From NCBI RefSeq assembly GCF_000006565.2, contig NC_031478.1, positions 6,410,212 through 6,474,211 on the forward strand: a DNA stretch of 64,000 nucleotides, given 5' to 3'. The notes under the pieces were generated by a model. It was not told the DNA's origin and did no database searches. It saw nothing but the letters and a program-made list of their open reading frames with translations. The position numbers and the translations under genes are program-made. The stretch is from Toxoplasma gondii ME49. Lineage: Eukaryota; Apicomplexa; Conoidasida; Eucoccidiorida; Sarcocystidae. This document shows, piece by piece, positions 48,905 to 60,066 of this stretch (position 1 is its first letter; each line of letters begins with the position of its first letter).

Positions 48905-49313
48905 TCGAGTTCAACAGACCAGCAGAAAACGCACAAAACGAGGGGGGCGTCCACCAGCACGGCGTCACGGAGACCGAGGGGGAGACCCCCGCTGCCTCTT
49001 CTCCCCGATGTCTTGCGAAGACCTTCGTCGTCGGATTCCTGCCTTCTTCGGAGTCTCTTATGCCCTTCTTTTCAGAAGGCCTGTCAGCAGGGAAACGTAG
49101 GAACATTCTCTCTCACCAGCCGTTTCCGCCGCTCGACTTCTGTCATTCTGACAACAACACTCTCCTCGACATCTCCCTCACTCTTCTCCTTGTCTCCTCC
49201 CTTTGTGTTTATCCATCTTCTCCCTTCGTCGCTTCGGCCTCCGGTCTTTTATCTCTTTCTCCCACTGTCCTCGCCCCCGATGAATTAGATCCTGGCGAAG
49301 GGCGCCATCTCCG

Positions 49314-52300
49314 ATGGATCCCCCGGCGCGCCTCCAGAGCCTTGATCAGCGCCTGGGGCCTTCGCCCCAGTGTGGGGACCTCGCGGCTGAGCTCGAGGGC
49401 GGACCCTGGGCCTCCTGCGCCACGCAGATCGCCCCACAGTCCCTGTCTCCTCGCCGCGGAGACAGTGGCCCTCGAGACGCGCCAGCCCACACACAGGCGC
49501 AGTTCTACGACCGCGTGGGTTTCGCCAGTCGCGCGAACAGCCACCTAGTGCCGCAGCGAGAGCTCTACGCGCATGCATGCGAACCAGTGGGCCTTCCGCC
49601 GACTCAGGGCATCGGCCTCTCGCAGAACTGCGAACGCTTCTTCTCGCCCAACGCCCAGACTCAGTGCGGGTCTGAACACCCAGGTGCAGCGTTTCATGCG
49701 GGGGCCGAGGCGAGGCCTCTGTGGAGAGAAGGCGCAGGCGCGGGCCTTCTGCCTGGATGCGCCGCCAGCGTCTCTCTCCAGCACCTGCGATTCAATCAAC
49801 AGAGACAGAGAGCAGCGGTGTTTGCCGCCATGCACGAAGCTGCGAATCTTCCTGAGTTTTATCGAGAACGAAGCAGTGCTGACGCCGCTGCTCTTCCTCT
49901 TCATCCTTCTCTTGCTCCTCATCCTTCTCTTGCGCCTCATCAGTCTGTAGCTCCTCATCAGTCTGTAGCTCCTCATCAATCTGTAGGTCCTCATCCTTCT
50001 CTTGCGCCTCATCAGTTTGTAGGTCCTCATCCTTCTCTCTCCCCTCATCAGTTTGTTGCTCCTCATTCTTCTCTTGCGCCTCATCCGTCTGTAGCTCCTC
50101 ATCAATCTGGGGTTGCTGCGTTCAGCTTTCCTCGCCAGGACGCGGGTCAAAGTGAAGGAAGCGGCTGGTCGCTCCCCGCGGGGACGCGCAGAGGCGAAGG
50201 AGACAGTGGCCCCGAGAGAAGCGAGACAGAGCAGCAGGTCGAAAACGAGCACCTGGGGGAAGAAGGCAAGCGAGAGGAGCACATGCATGTGAGAGGAGGC
50301 GGAAAGGGGGCGAAGAAGAAAGGCGGCGGAGAGACGAGGCCGCGAGCACGAGCGCCGAAAGGGAGGCCGGGCGTAGGGCCTGCTCTTCCGGATCCTGTTC
50401 GCCACTCCAGAGACGGTGGCGGAGCTCCGCCTCAGTCTCTCAGCAGGCCTGCAGACGCCGAGGGTGTAAACCAAGAAGCCTGTGCTCCCTTCGAGACTGA
50501 AAGGGATTCCGCAGGGCTCTCTCGAGTCGACGACGAGAGCGTGGCTTCTAAGAAGTCGACCAAGCACCTAGGCTTGAGTTCCCTCCCGACGCGAGGCGCG
50601 GAGACTCGCTGTGGACCTCGAGGAATAGAGAAGACCTGGCCTCGCCAAGAAGGCGCAGAAGGTCTTGCGTGCAAGATAGGTAGGGGTTCAAGGAGAGGAT
50701 CGTCGGAATCAACTGTCAGCTCTGCAGACTGGTGTTCTCTGATCCCGGACGATATCTACAACTCGTTCTCTCTGCTTGAATCCACTTCAGCCGCCTCCAC
50801 CCCCCAGCTGCGTCCTACAAACCCGATCGAACCTCAGAGAGACCGCGACACCCACAGTCCACCGTCCTGTCGCTTACCTCTCCGTCTCCCGCCCTCCTCT
50901 TCTTCCTCTTCTTCCTCTTCTTCGTCGTCTTCCTCTTCTTCCTCTTCTTCGTCTCTCTCTTCTTTAGGTGCGAGGTCGGGTGCGCGCGTTTGTCCTTCCT
51001 CTCGTTCGTCGACGTCGGCGAGTGAAGAGGCGGCGGCGCTCCGCGCTGTCTTGTCTGCTCTCGGAGAAAGTCGCATGAAGGGGGGCGCCCGAGGCAGCTC
51101 GCGAGCTTCGTCTGTCGCTGTGGAAGTCCCCGCGTGTCTAGCGGCTTCTCGCACTCTGGCGACTTTCTTTGAGCACATCCTGTCGGTCGACGACTTCGCT
51201 TTCATGGCCGCGAAACACAGCCCGGGTCTACCGGCGCTGAATCCCGTCCAGCGTCTCGAGGCTCTCCAGCGACTCTGCTGTTCGCTCACGGCAGCGCTAC
51301 ATGCTCACCAGGCGCTACGGCTCGACGCGGGCATGCGAATCGGCGGAGCTTTCTCCCGAGAGGCAGTGGACTCAACTGGGTGTTCTGCTCCTCTAGGACC
51401 CGACAGCCTGTCTCCGCTGGGTCTCCTCCAAGGCGCGGGTGCGCCTGGAGCGGAGACGAGCTCGCGAGGTGAGTTGTGGGGCCTCACGACCGCGGTCGAG
51501 AGACGGCGCCGCGGCGGCGGGCCCAGCCAGGAGGCTGGCGCGTCGGGCGAGGGTGCGAGGGCCGCAGAGGTCTGGCGAGGAGGGATTTCTCCTCAGAATG
51601 CGCCGATTTTTTTGCGGTGTCGACAGGAACAGCTTCTGCATCAAATGCGAAAGTGGCGCTCGGCCTTCCCGCAGCCATTCGACATGGAAGGGTCCAGCTT
51701 CATCCCGCGGAATCTGAGAGAAGCTCGAGTTGGAGGCGAAGGGACCGGAACGAAGATCGAGTCTTCCAGGCGCCTCGCGTCGCTGCTCGTCTCAGCCTCG
51801 CCTGTGACCGACTCGTCGCAGCCGCCTCCGGAGAGACTGAGGTTTGCAGGCGTCGGCCTGGAGTCGCCAGCTGAGGCTGGGGCCTTGGGAGCTCGAGACG
51901 GAGAACGAGACGCCGTGAAACAACCTGATGGAGAATTTGTAGGCGGCAAAGTCGAGCGGAAGGGGGAACTTGAAGCCGGTTCCCGAAGAGGCGAACAGGG
52001 CGTGGTGTCTCACCTCCAGAGGCTTCGCGCGGAAGGCGAGACCTCAGAGAGGGGTCAGCTGGAAGGGGGCTTTGAAACGCATGGGCAGCGTCGCCCTGAG
52101 TGTCAGGAGGACAGCAAGAGGCAGGAGGAACACACGGAGCGAACAGGGGAACAACTATTTTCGCAAGGGAGCGAAACTCCCGGATTCGGCGTGGCTGAAG
52201 TCCCCAGAGTTACTGAGGTGAAGCCTGAAGTGGAGACAGGAACAGTGAATGGTGAGAATAAGAGCGGGGGCGACGTGGAGCGTTCACTGAAGAGGAAGAA

Positions 52301-54020
52301 AAAGGATAGGAAGAAGCGGCGCGAGTTGTCTGCAGAGTCTGACGGCGACGTGGAACACAAGGGCAAGAAGCGCGGTCGGGAACAAATGCGGCCTCCGACC
52401 TCCGGAGGAGATGCGTCGGACGCCGAGGGTTTGTCTCGGGGGGAGACAGACGAGCAGGTCGAGCCCAAGCGGAAGCGTAAACCAAGAAAAGAAGCTGATC
52501 TCGAGCCCCTTTCTCCGTCGTCAGTGGTGAGGCGCTCTCAGGTCTCCACAGATCCTGCGAGTCCGGAGTCGTGTAACCGCCTCTCTTCCTCTCTTCCCTC
52601 GGGGGCGCCCCAGGGCGAGAACCTGTCGCGCGAAGAGAAGAAGAAGACCAAGTTCGCGGAGGCTTCAGCCCTCGAGTGCAGAAAGAGAGAGAAGAAGTTC
52701 TTCGTTGCCGACTCCCGAAGTCGAGGGGGCGAAGGAATGGGCCCGAGTTCGGGGTCCTTTATTCTCGACGCGAACACTCCACGAATTCCCCGAAAGAAAA
52801 CCAGAATGCTCGATGACTTGGAAGATGAGCCAGTCGCGGGATCCGTTGGGGGCCAAGAGAAAAGGGGGACGCGCCCGAAAAGCCTTGAGGAAGTCGATCC
52901 GTGGCTCACGGGCCCTGCACCGCAGAAGTTCCCCGAGTCGCCGCAGGCGCGAATCGGCGATGTCTCCGTCGGTCCTACTCTCTCCCCTCGACACGGTCCC
53001 CAGCCGAGCCCCCCCGCTCGTGCGCTCCCTCAGCGCCCTACGCCACACCCAGAGTTTCCGCCCGCGTCGCAAGCTGCCTTTCCACGCTTCAACCGGCCTG
53101 GCCCGGCGTTCGGCTCCGACCGCGAGGGCAGCCAGGCGTCGCGGTGGGGCAGTGGAGCCCAACGGGCCGGTCGACCCGGAGACCCTGTCTCCGGGGAGGT
53201 CGGCTGTCAGACGCTGACGAGTGTTGGGTGCCCGAAGCGGGGCGAGTGGAAGGGCCCTCGCCCTCGAGGTTTCGGCCACCAGCGGCCGCCGTTCCTCCCG
53301 CGTGACGGCGAGAGGGCGGCCGAGACCCGCGACACCGGACAGTTTGGCGCCCAGACCCGCGGGCCCTTTTGGGCTCTGCCCGGCGGCGGGGCGAGTTCCG
53401 CCGCCCCCGAGCATGGGCCTTCGCCCCAAGCAGCCAGGGGCCAGCGCCTGCGCCCGTCGATGCACCTCATGGGCCAAGTCCTCTGTGAAGCTGCGATTCC
53501 GCCGCCACCGCCCCCCGAGACGCCTCAGCGCGGGCCAGGACGAAACCCAAGCCAGGCGCACATGCCGCCTGTCCCTTTCTTCTCTTCTCTCCCCTGCGAC
53601 CCACGGCGCCCTCCCGGATTCTTCGCGCCCTTCCGGCCGCCGGCGGGGCGCGGAGGGCAGCCCCGGGGCCCAGAGAGTGCGGCGGCCGTGCAGGCCGAAG
53701 CGAAGGAGAGAGGAGCCTTCTACGGAAGGCCCGGCGCGCCCCCTCAGACGGAGACTCACCATGTGGGGTACCACGGCTGTGGTTCTGCGCGGAGAGACCG
53801 GACGCGGGACGAGGAGGAAGAGGAAGAGGGCGAGGTCTCCGACGGGAGTGGTGGCGAGAGAGACAACAGCGCGGGGCCTGCCGCGCCTGGAAGCAATACG
53901 TCCGTTGGAAGGCCAGGCGGCGGCGCAGGCCCCCACCATGGGCATCTGGGGTATCGTGGGGCGCGCGACGGAGGAGACGGAAGAGATGAAGAGAAGAAAG
54001 AAGAAGGAGAAGAAGACTGA
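49314..54020 (+). CDS. Hypothetical, probably nuclear protein, single exon, 1568 residues
   Basis: One frame runs from ATG at 49314 to TGA at 54018-54020. In order: a disordered N-terminus; a heptapeptide repeat array of SVAPHQS type (about residues 196-266); a Glu/Lys-rich stretch; DWCSLIPDDIYNSFSLLES (about 475); a polyserine run (about 530-550); and the one region that looks folded, with ACLAASRTLATFFEHILSVD and RLEALQRLCCSLTAALHAHQ (about 605-665). Then come Lys/Arg clusters such as KRKKKDRKKRRE and EPKRKRKPRKE (about 985-1055, nuclear-localisation-like), a Pro/Arg/Gly-rich region with PPPPPP, and a Glu-rich end. No enzyme motif is visible and I do not recognise the family. The 469-codon frame on the opposite strand (54074-52665) is a GC-rich shadow. 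An upstream non-coding or short coding exon is possible. Confidence 0.75.
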   Translation: MDPPARLQSLDQRLGPSPQCGDLAAELEGGPWASCATQIAPQSLSPRRGDSGPRDAPAHTQAQFYDRVGFASRANSHLVPQRELYAHACEPVGLPPTQGIGLSQNCERFFSPNAQTQCGSEHPGAAFHAGAEARPLWREGAGAGLLPGCAASVSLQHLRFNQQRQRAAVFAAMHEAANLPEFYRERSSADAAALPLHPSLAPHPSLAPHQSVAPHQSVAPHQSVGPHPSLAPHQFVGPHPSLSPHQFVAPHSSLAPHPSVAPHQSGVAAFSFPRQDAGQSEGSGWSLPAGTRRGEGDSGPERSETEQQVENEHLGEEGKREEHMHVRGGGKGAKKKGGGETRPRARAPKGRPGVGPALPDPVRHSRDGGGAPPQSLSRPADAEGVNQEACAPFETERDSAGLSRVDDESVASKKSTKHLGLSSLPTRGAETRCGPRGIEKTWPRQEGAEGLACKIGRGSRRGSSESTVSSADWCSLIPDDIYNSFSLLESTSAASTPQLRPTNPIEPQRDRDTHSPPSCRLPLRLPPSSSSSSSSSSSSSSSSSSSSLSSLGARSGARVCPSSRSSTSASEEAAALRAVLSALGESRMKGGARGSSRASSVAVEVPACLAASRTLATFFEHILSVDDFAFMAAKHSPGLPALNPVQRLEALQRLCCSLTAALHAHQALRLDAGMRIGGAFSREAVDSTGCSAPLGPDSLSPLGLLQGAGAPGAETSSRGELWGLTTAVERRRRGGGPSQEAGASGEGARAAEVWRGGISPQNAPIFLRCRQEQLLHQMRKWRSAFPQPFDMEGSSFIPRNLREARVGGEGTGTKIESSRRLASLLVSASPVTDSSQPPPERLRFAGVGLESPAEAGALGARDGERDAVKQPDGEFVGGKVERKGELEAGSRRGEQGVVSHLQRLRAEGETSERGQLEGGFETHGQRRPECQEDSKRQEEHTERTGEQLFSQGSETPGFGVAEVPRVTEVKPEVETGTVNGENKSGGDVERSLKRKKKDRKKRRELSAESDGDVEHKGKKRGREQMRPPTSGGDASDAEGLSRGETDEQVEPKRKRKPRKEADLEPLSPSSVVRRSQVSTDPASPESCNRLSSSLPSGAPQGENLSREEKKKTKFAEASALECRKREKKFFVADSRSRGGEGMGPSSGSFILDANTPRIPRKKTRMLDDLEDEPVAGSVGGQEKRGTRPKSLEEVDPWLTGPAPQKFPESPQARIGDVSVGPTLSPRHGPQPSPPARALPQRPTPHPEFPPASQAAFPRFNRPGPAFGSDREGSQASRWGSGAQRAGRPGDPVSGEVGCQTLTSVGCPKRGEWKGPRPRGFGHQRPPFLPRDGERAAETRDTGQFGAQTRGPFWALPGGGASSAAPEHGPSPQAARGQRLRPSMHLMGQVLCEAAIPPPPPPETPQRGPGRNPSQAHMPPVPFFSSLPCDPRRPPGFFAPFRPPAGRGGQPRGPESAAAVQAEAKERGAFYGRPGAPPQTETHHVGYHGCGSARRDRTRDEEEEEEGEVSDGSGGERDNSAGPAAPGSNTSVGRPGGGAGPHHGHLGYRGARDGGDGRDEEKKEEGEED
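49899..50110 (+). repeat. 21-bp coding tandem repeat, about 10 heptapeptide copies
   Basis: Units of about 21 bases ending CCTCATCAGTCT or CCTCATCCTTCT encode heptads of the form S-[VL]-[AGS]-P-H-[QPS]-[SF]. Codon use in the array differs from the flanks: it is T-rich at third positions in GC-rich surroundings. Confidence 0.9.
50898..50962 (+). repeat. TCTTCC/TCG array coding polyserine
   Basis: About 20 consecutive Ser codons, mostly TCT and TCC, lie in the 1568-residue protein just before its only folded-looking region. Confidence 0.9.
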
Positions 54021-56374
54021 GGACGCTTCGGTGGACGAAACAAACGAAACAGATGGGTGTTTTTTCGATTGCACTCTGCGTGTTTGTGCTCGGCCGCCTC
54101 TCGAGTCTTACGTTGCGCTTTGCTGTGTCTCTTCTGTTCGTCGCTGCGTCTCCAGCTCGTTCTCACCTGCCTGCTGCCTTCTCCACTGTTCTTGCTTTCA
54201 AACTCGCTGTATCTCTTCTCTCTTTCCGTCTGGCGTGAGACGTCTTCCTCTGTGTCGCCGCGCTCTGCGGTTAACTTGTCATCACGTCTTCATTTGCTAT
54301 CCATATTTCGTGGATTGCCTTCGCTGCATTGCCACAGACAGACAGACCCTCGAAGCCTTCCCCGGGATGGCAACTCGTGGCGAGCACAGGCGGAGACGGA
54401 AGCGAGTTTCGAACAGATTCGCTAGCCGGATCGGCTGGGAAGAAGAGTTTCTGAAGATGCAAGAGGCAGTCACCTGCGCCGTTTTATTCTTTTTCAAGGG
54501 ATACGTAACCGGGCAGAGTTTCGTGGACCCGGACTGGGTTCGCCCTCCACGCCTGGCGCGAGCGAAAGAATCCGGACTGCCTTCTACGTGCACTTCAACT
54601 GAGTTCCCCACAAACTCGAATCACACATCCAAAGTTTTCTCGATGCATCCAAGGTTCCTACTCTTCTGTGGCAGTTGAGGAGAACAGCGAGTTCCTGCTT
54701 CGAGCGAAGTGTAGTGTTCTTATTCTTCCATGGCATTTGTGCAAAGCCAAGGACCCTCACGACCCGTTGACGTCTGCGCAACAGATTCGCGGAGTTTCCG
54801 GCTCCATTCAGCTCCTTCTTACCGTTGAGAACACTGACACTGCATACTTTCAGTTGATTCAAATGTTAGTCTGTTTTCGTGGAATCTGAGAACAAGGGCG
54901 AAGCCCCTGTTTTGGCTGAGGGCGTCTTTGTGTCTGACATCTCGGAAAAATTAAGAGTTCCTGGAAGCTGTTTCTCCGGTTGCGAAACACATGCTCAGCG
55001 CTCCTGTCACACATTTCCCAAAATGGCTTCACGAGGTCTCTCCATTTGCAGACTTTACAGAAGCGAATTTCTCACGCAGGTCGTCGAAGGTAGGGCCGCC
55101 TCTCTGTCTGTCCCAGTGAAAGCAACTCGAAGCATAAGAAACGCAGATCCAGGCAAATTCGAGATCGGAAGCATTCGACTCCCAACAAGATGTCTAGGAG
55201 TCCCTGTGTTACGCATAGAAGGTAGTCCATGTGGACTAGTTCAGTGGAATAAACTCTTCGCGTTTCTGCTCGCTTTCTCGTGTCTAGACACACGGTGCGT
55301 TACCGGAAGTCAAGGAATTTCTCTGTGTGTGGGGAACAGACTCAAATTTTCGTACGTGGAAATCCGTAAGCACCGAAAACGTTTTGCAGGCACGAGTCCC
55401 TTCTTCCTTTTCTTTCAATCTGAACAGTCTTGCGGCTGAGGGGGGAACCGCACCAAAGCGTTTCCCTGAAACGCACCGCCGCTGCGTTCCTCGCACAAAA
55501 ACAACTCTGCGTTCGTTCCTCTGTTCAGAGACGCGGCGTTCGAACGTGAGAAATCGCGTCTGTGGAAAAGTGGAAACGAAGCTGCACATCAGCCGCACAG
55601 GGCAGATTCAACTTGGGCATGGCCAGAGGCATGCCGCTCTTTCTCCAAAACAGTAAAACCGAATGTGTTTGGATTTCCTTGACCGCGAAAGGCACCCTTT
55701 TCCAAGAGAGAACGTAGGTTTGAGAGTCCACGCGCAGCGGTCAGGATTCGAGCAAGCGTGGAGCCACCGCAAGTGTAGGCATGACAGAGTCGTCGATGGC
55801 CCAAGATTACGTCCAGTGAGACAGAGACACGAGCGCATTCTGACAGACGAAAGCAGAGAACTCGAGATGCACTTTCCACGGTTCTGTTCAGGAACATTTC
55901 AGCGACGGAGCTGTCGAGACGTCTAGCACACTGCCGCTGCATGCATCCCAAACATATGAGAAGAAAAAACAATGCTTGACCTTCCTTCGTCGCTCGCAAC
56001 ATCCGGAGCGGAACTAAGGGATCCCCGTGCGACGAGCATTCCGTGGTGCATGCATGGAGGCCACGGTGAGTAAAAAAACAACAAAGAACGCAAATGCTTC
56101 GAAAACGAGACCAACGACCCTCCCAGAAACGATCAAAACGACACACTGTCGTTCCTCTCACACTGCGACAGAACAGCACCTATGTACCCAACTGCAAACT
56201 TAAATACACAAGTATATAGATGTGTACGAATTTGCGTACGAACATGAATGTGTATGTAGCGGGAAGAGTGACTAGCTCAAAAAAGGTCGAGCACACAGGC
56301 GTTTTCTACCGTCCTCCATATAAAAGTCACGAATGCCGCCTGGTCGTTCGATTCACAAAAATTGAGACTTTCTT
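54021..56374. other. Intergenic region between convergent gene ends
   Basis: This lies between the stop of the plus-strand 1568-residue gene and the stop of the minus-strand RAP-like gene, so it should contain both 3' UTRs. Base composition is more mixed than in exons, and open frames are short without family patterns. I see no clear gene. Confidence 0.55.
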
Positions 56375-56737
56375 CTACTCTTCAGAAGCTGAAGTTCCTG
56401 TCTCCTCGTTCGCGGCCCGCGAGGCCCCAGAGCGCTTCGTCCACATTTCGCGCACTTGCTTCGGGACTGCCGCCAGCGTCGACCGCGGGTCTTCCGGATT
56501 TTGGATGATGTTCAAGAACCCAGTGAACGTGTCTTCTGAAACAACGAAACATACATAAACGAAGTCTCGCTACTCTACCAAACAACAAAGCAACGCTGAC
56601 AGACAACTCACATACTCAGAAACACATACAGGGACATATATACGTATACATATATATATATATATATATATACATAGGGGTGTGCTGCTGGTATAGGCGC
56701 GAGGAGCTGGCTCAGCAAATGAAGCATGTACACCGTG

Positions 56738-56768
<31 letters not shown>

Positions 56769-58702
56769 CATACATATGTGTGTATAAATACGCACATATT
56801 GGAAAATAGTTAAGAAAGGAAAGGGGACTTCTGGATATATGGGAGGTCGAAGAGCAGACACTTGAGCAAGACCTCTGAGAACAGGCCTGCTTCGTGTAAA
56901 CTCAGTGTCAACTTCCAAGAGGTCTCTACGGGTCTGGAAACGCACCGTTGTGGTGTCGGAGCTCTTCGCTGTAAATGATGTAGCGAATGCCTGAAGAAAA
57001 CAGTAGAGAAGGAAGGAAGATGGGTCTATAAAAAAACATGTCACCACGCGTACATGCACACACACACATTTCAAATCACTGCAGGAGGTGCGTACGTCAC
57101 GGTAGCAAGATACATATAAATACCTCGCACATACACAGACGTCCATGAGCACCTGCCTACACCAGAATATGTATACATATATATACATGCATAGAAATAT
57201 ATATACATACATATTTACATATATTTTTATACATGCAGGCTATCCCTCGCGAGGGATGTGCACATGGGTGTCGACAATTCTCCAGGCTGGCATTTGGTGG
57301 TCAGCCAATGTGCATGCACGGTCCTTTTCTGTGTCATTGGCAGGGCGGGAAAAGCGCGAGACAGCTGTCTAATTCGCCTCGAAAATCTCCCGAGTGTCTC
57401 TCACCGTGTTCATCGAAGTATTTTTTCAGGTGCCGCATTTTCATGTACTTTGGCGCTGCGTGCAGAAAACGAGACACAACGGTGTCGCCTCTTTTTCAAG
57501 TTGTCTCGGAGACGCAAAAAGCATGCAGATCATCTGTTTGACTTCTCTCACGAATCCAACGAAAGCGATGCGGAAACTCTGACACCTGTCTCCACATTCC
57601 CCTCGGTTCTGCTCAAATCATACTTTCCTCACGCGTCCAGAGTTTGTCCGTGGACAGTTCTGTTTATATGCTGCGTGCGTATGTGTGCGTATGCGTACGT
57701 ACACACATGCATGCATCTAGATACACACTGAAATCTGTTTTCTTGCATATTCACATGCACACAAACAGAGATAGAGATAGAGAGAGAAAGAGATCTTAGA
57801 TAGAACCAACGGTACACCTGTGCATGCATGCATATGTGTGTACATGTAGAGATACATGTACACACGCTGTCCATGTTTAACTGTATTCTCCTGCGTATTC
57901 TGTGTTTCACGATGAGCTTGGGAGATTCACTTACGCAAGCGTGCAGGACGGTCGATATCCGCGGCAATCTGTAGCAGAGCATCGGAGCGAGGAAAGAAAA
58001 GAGACGTCTCGACTGGAAGCGAGCCGTGTGAGTTTCTTCTGCTTCGAGTTTCAGAAACCTCCCACAGAAGATCTTTTTTCAAGGCCGATGCCACAATTGG
58101 GAGGTTGGCGCGCTTCACTCTGCAACTTAAAAACTATGCACTGCACGCACATGCGAACAGGCGCATGCGCGCGCGTCTCCATCTGGTTCCGCAGGACTTG
58201 AAGTTCCCAACAATCTCCTGCCTTTTCAGGGCAAAACCTACCTTTCGCTCCGGACAGTAGAACGCAACAGGGTATCCGTCCAGCAGAGTACCCTCCTCCC
58301 AGGTGGTGCCAGCCATGCCTTGAGACTCGAGAGGTTCGCTTCCACCTTCCTGCTCTGTCTCCGGCGTCGCCTCGGTCTCTGCGCCTACGTCCTGGGCGCT
58401 TCCCCCTTCAGCTCCGGGAGAGACCGCTGCCCTTTCCGAGCTGGTCTGCCGATCGGGAGAGACCTTCACGGTCGCACCAGCAGTCAGCAAAGCTCGCCGA
58501 AGCAGGGCGACGTCGGCCTTCATCACGTAGTAGCCGAACCTGTCGTAGTCCTGAGTCACCTTCTCCAGTCGCTCTGCCGGAAAGAAATCCTGGAAAATTG
58601 AACGTGCAGGCAAAGATGCGCAAGACGGCCAGTCTAGTCTTCCCGACAGGAAACATGCACATACATATATATATATATATACATATATACATATATACAT
58701 GT

Positions 58703-58737
<35 letters not shown>

Positions 58738-59905
58738 CATACACATATACATACATATATATATGTATATATATATACATATATATATATATATAAATGT
58801 AAACAAACACACGGAGGTTTTTGATGAGTTATTGAAAGACACAGACAGATACAGATAGATGAATAAAAATATAGATAGAAAAACAGAGATAAATGCAGAA
58901 ATTGATACACACAGACAAATACATCTAGACAGTCATAGGTATAGATAGATATAGCTACAGGAATAGATAATCAGATGGTCGCCATGCATGCAGACAGAGA
59001 TATATACGTGCACAAAGGGACCTATAAAAAGAGTTGGATGCATGCAAGTGTGGATTCAGAACGAATGGCTTCAGGGATTCAAAAACGCAAATTCTTGAGC
59101 CTGGAATGGAGAGGAAGGACTCCTACTCCAAATCCAGAAACGCCAAAAGCAACGACATATGAAGAACAACTACGAGCAACGCAGGTATCCTACACACATC
59201 AAAATCACGCCCAAATATGCATGCAAATTCATGCGTACATACAATATATATTTACATTATGTACGCATGACTGAGTACGACGTGAACTGGGCTGGGAAGG
59301 CATTAGAGTGAAACGCTAAAAGTGAGCACGAATAAAAACCTCGACTTACCTTGAAGCCTTGGCCTGGGTGCATTTCATCTACGACGTCTCGACACTCTCT
59401 CGCGGCCTCCTGGAAGAACACAATCGCAGGGAAAACAAAAGAAGCGCAAACGGCGTTTTCATCTATCCACTTCTGTACGCGTAGACGGCTTCGAGAGCAC
59501 CATAGAGACAAGAGACGCCTCATCTCATTTCTGTGAGAAGCCGGGGAAAAGATATGTGATTTTAGAACAAGAACATGTTTTCTGCTTCTCAGGCGAACGA
59601 AAGCTATAAGTGGAGTGATACCACGGACGCGATGCAAAGACGTCCACGCAAAACGTATCTGTTCGCTTGCTCATCTACAGAGGTCTTCGCATCCCTGTGT
59701 GAGTCATGCGAAAAAAAAGAACAATCGCGAAAGACTTTTGGACCTCCATTCACACACCAAGAAGACACCCTCAGAAGTACGCCCAAGAGCCCACTGCCGT
59801 AAAGTCGCAGAAATACGCATACAAACACATACACGCAGTTTGGCTCTACACGACCATATCTACCTGTCTTTTAGCAATGCGGCCACTGGCCGTTACTGTC
59901 GATCT

Positions 59906-59941
<36 letters not shown>

Positions 59942-60032
59942 ACATATATATATATATATATATATATATGTAATATATATATAAATATATATATATATGT
60001 AATATATATATAAATATATATATATATATGTA

Positions 60033-60066
<34 letters not shown>

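Larger units (their letters stand above)
44326..49313. other. Long intergenic region between divergent genes
   Basis: About 5 kb lies between the starts of the minus-strand membrane-protein gene and the plus-strand 1568-residue gene. Frames are short (mostly under 115 codons) and lack supported splicing. The last 1 kb before 49313 is strongly pyrimidine-rich on the plus strand and could be 5' UTR or an intron of the downstream gene. A short upstream exon cannot be excluded. An inverted repeat lies at 46274-46647. Confidence 0.55.

Noticed and set aside
52665..54074. 469-codon open frame on the minus strand opposite the end of the 1568-residue gene
   Set aside because: It lies wholly antisense to a longer frame in very GC-rich sequence, where stops are rare. 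It is extremely Arg-rich and has no supported splicing.
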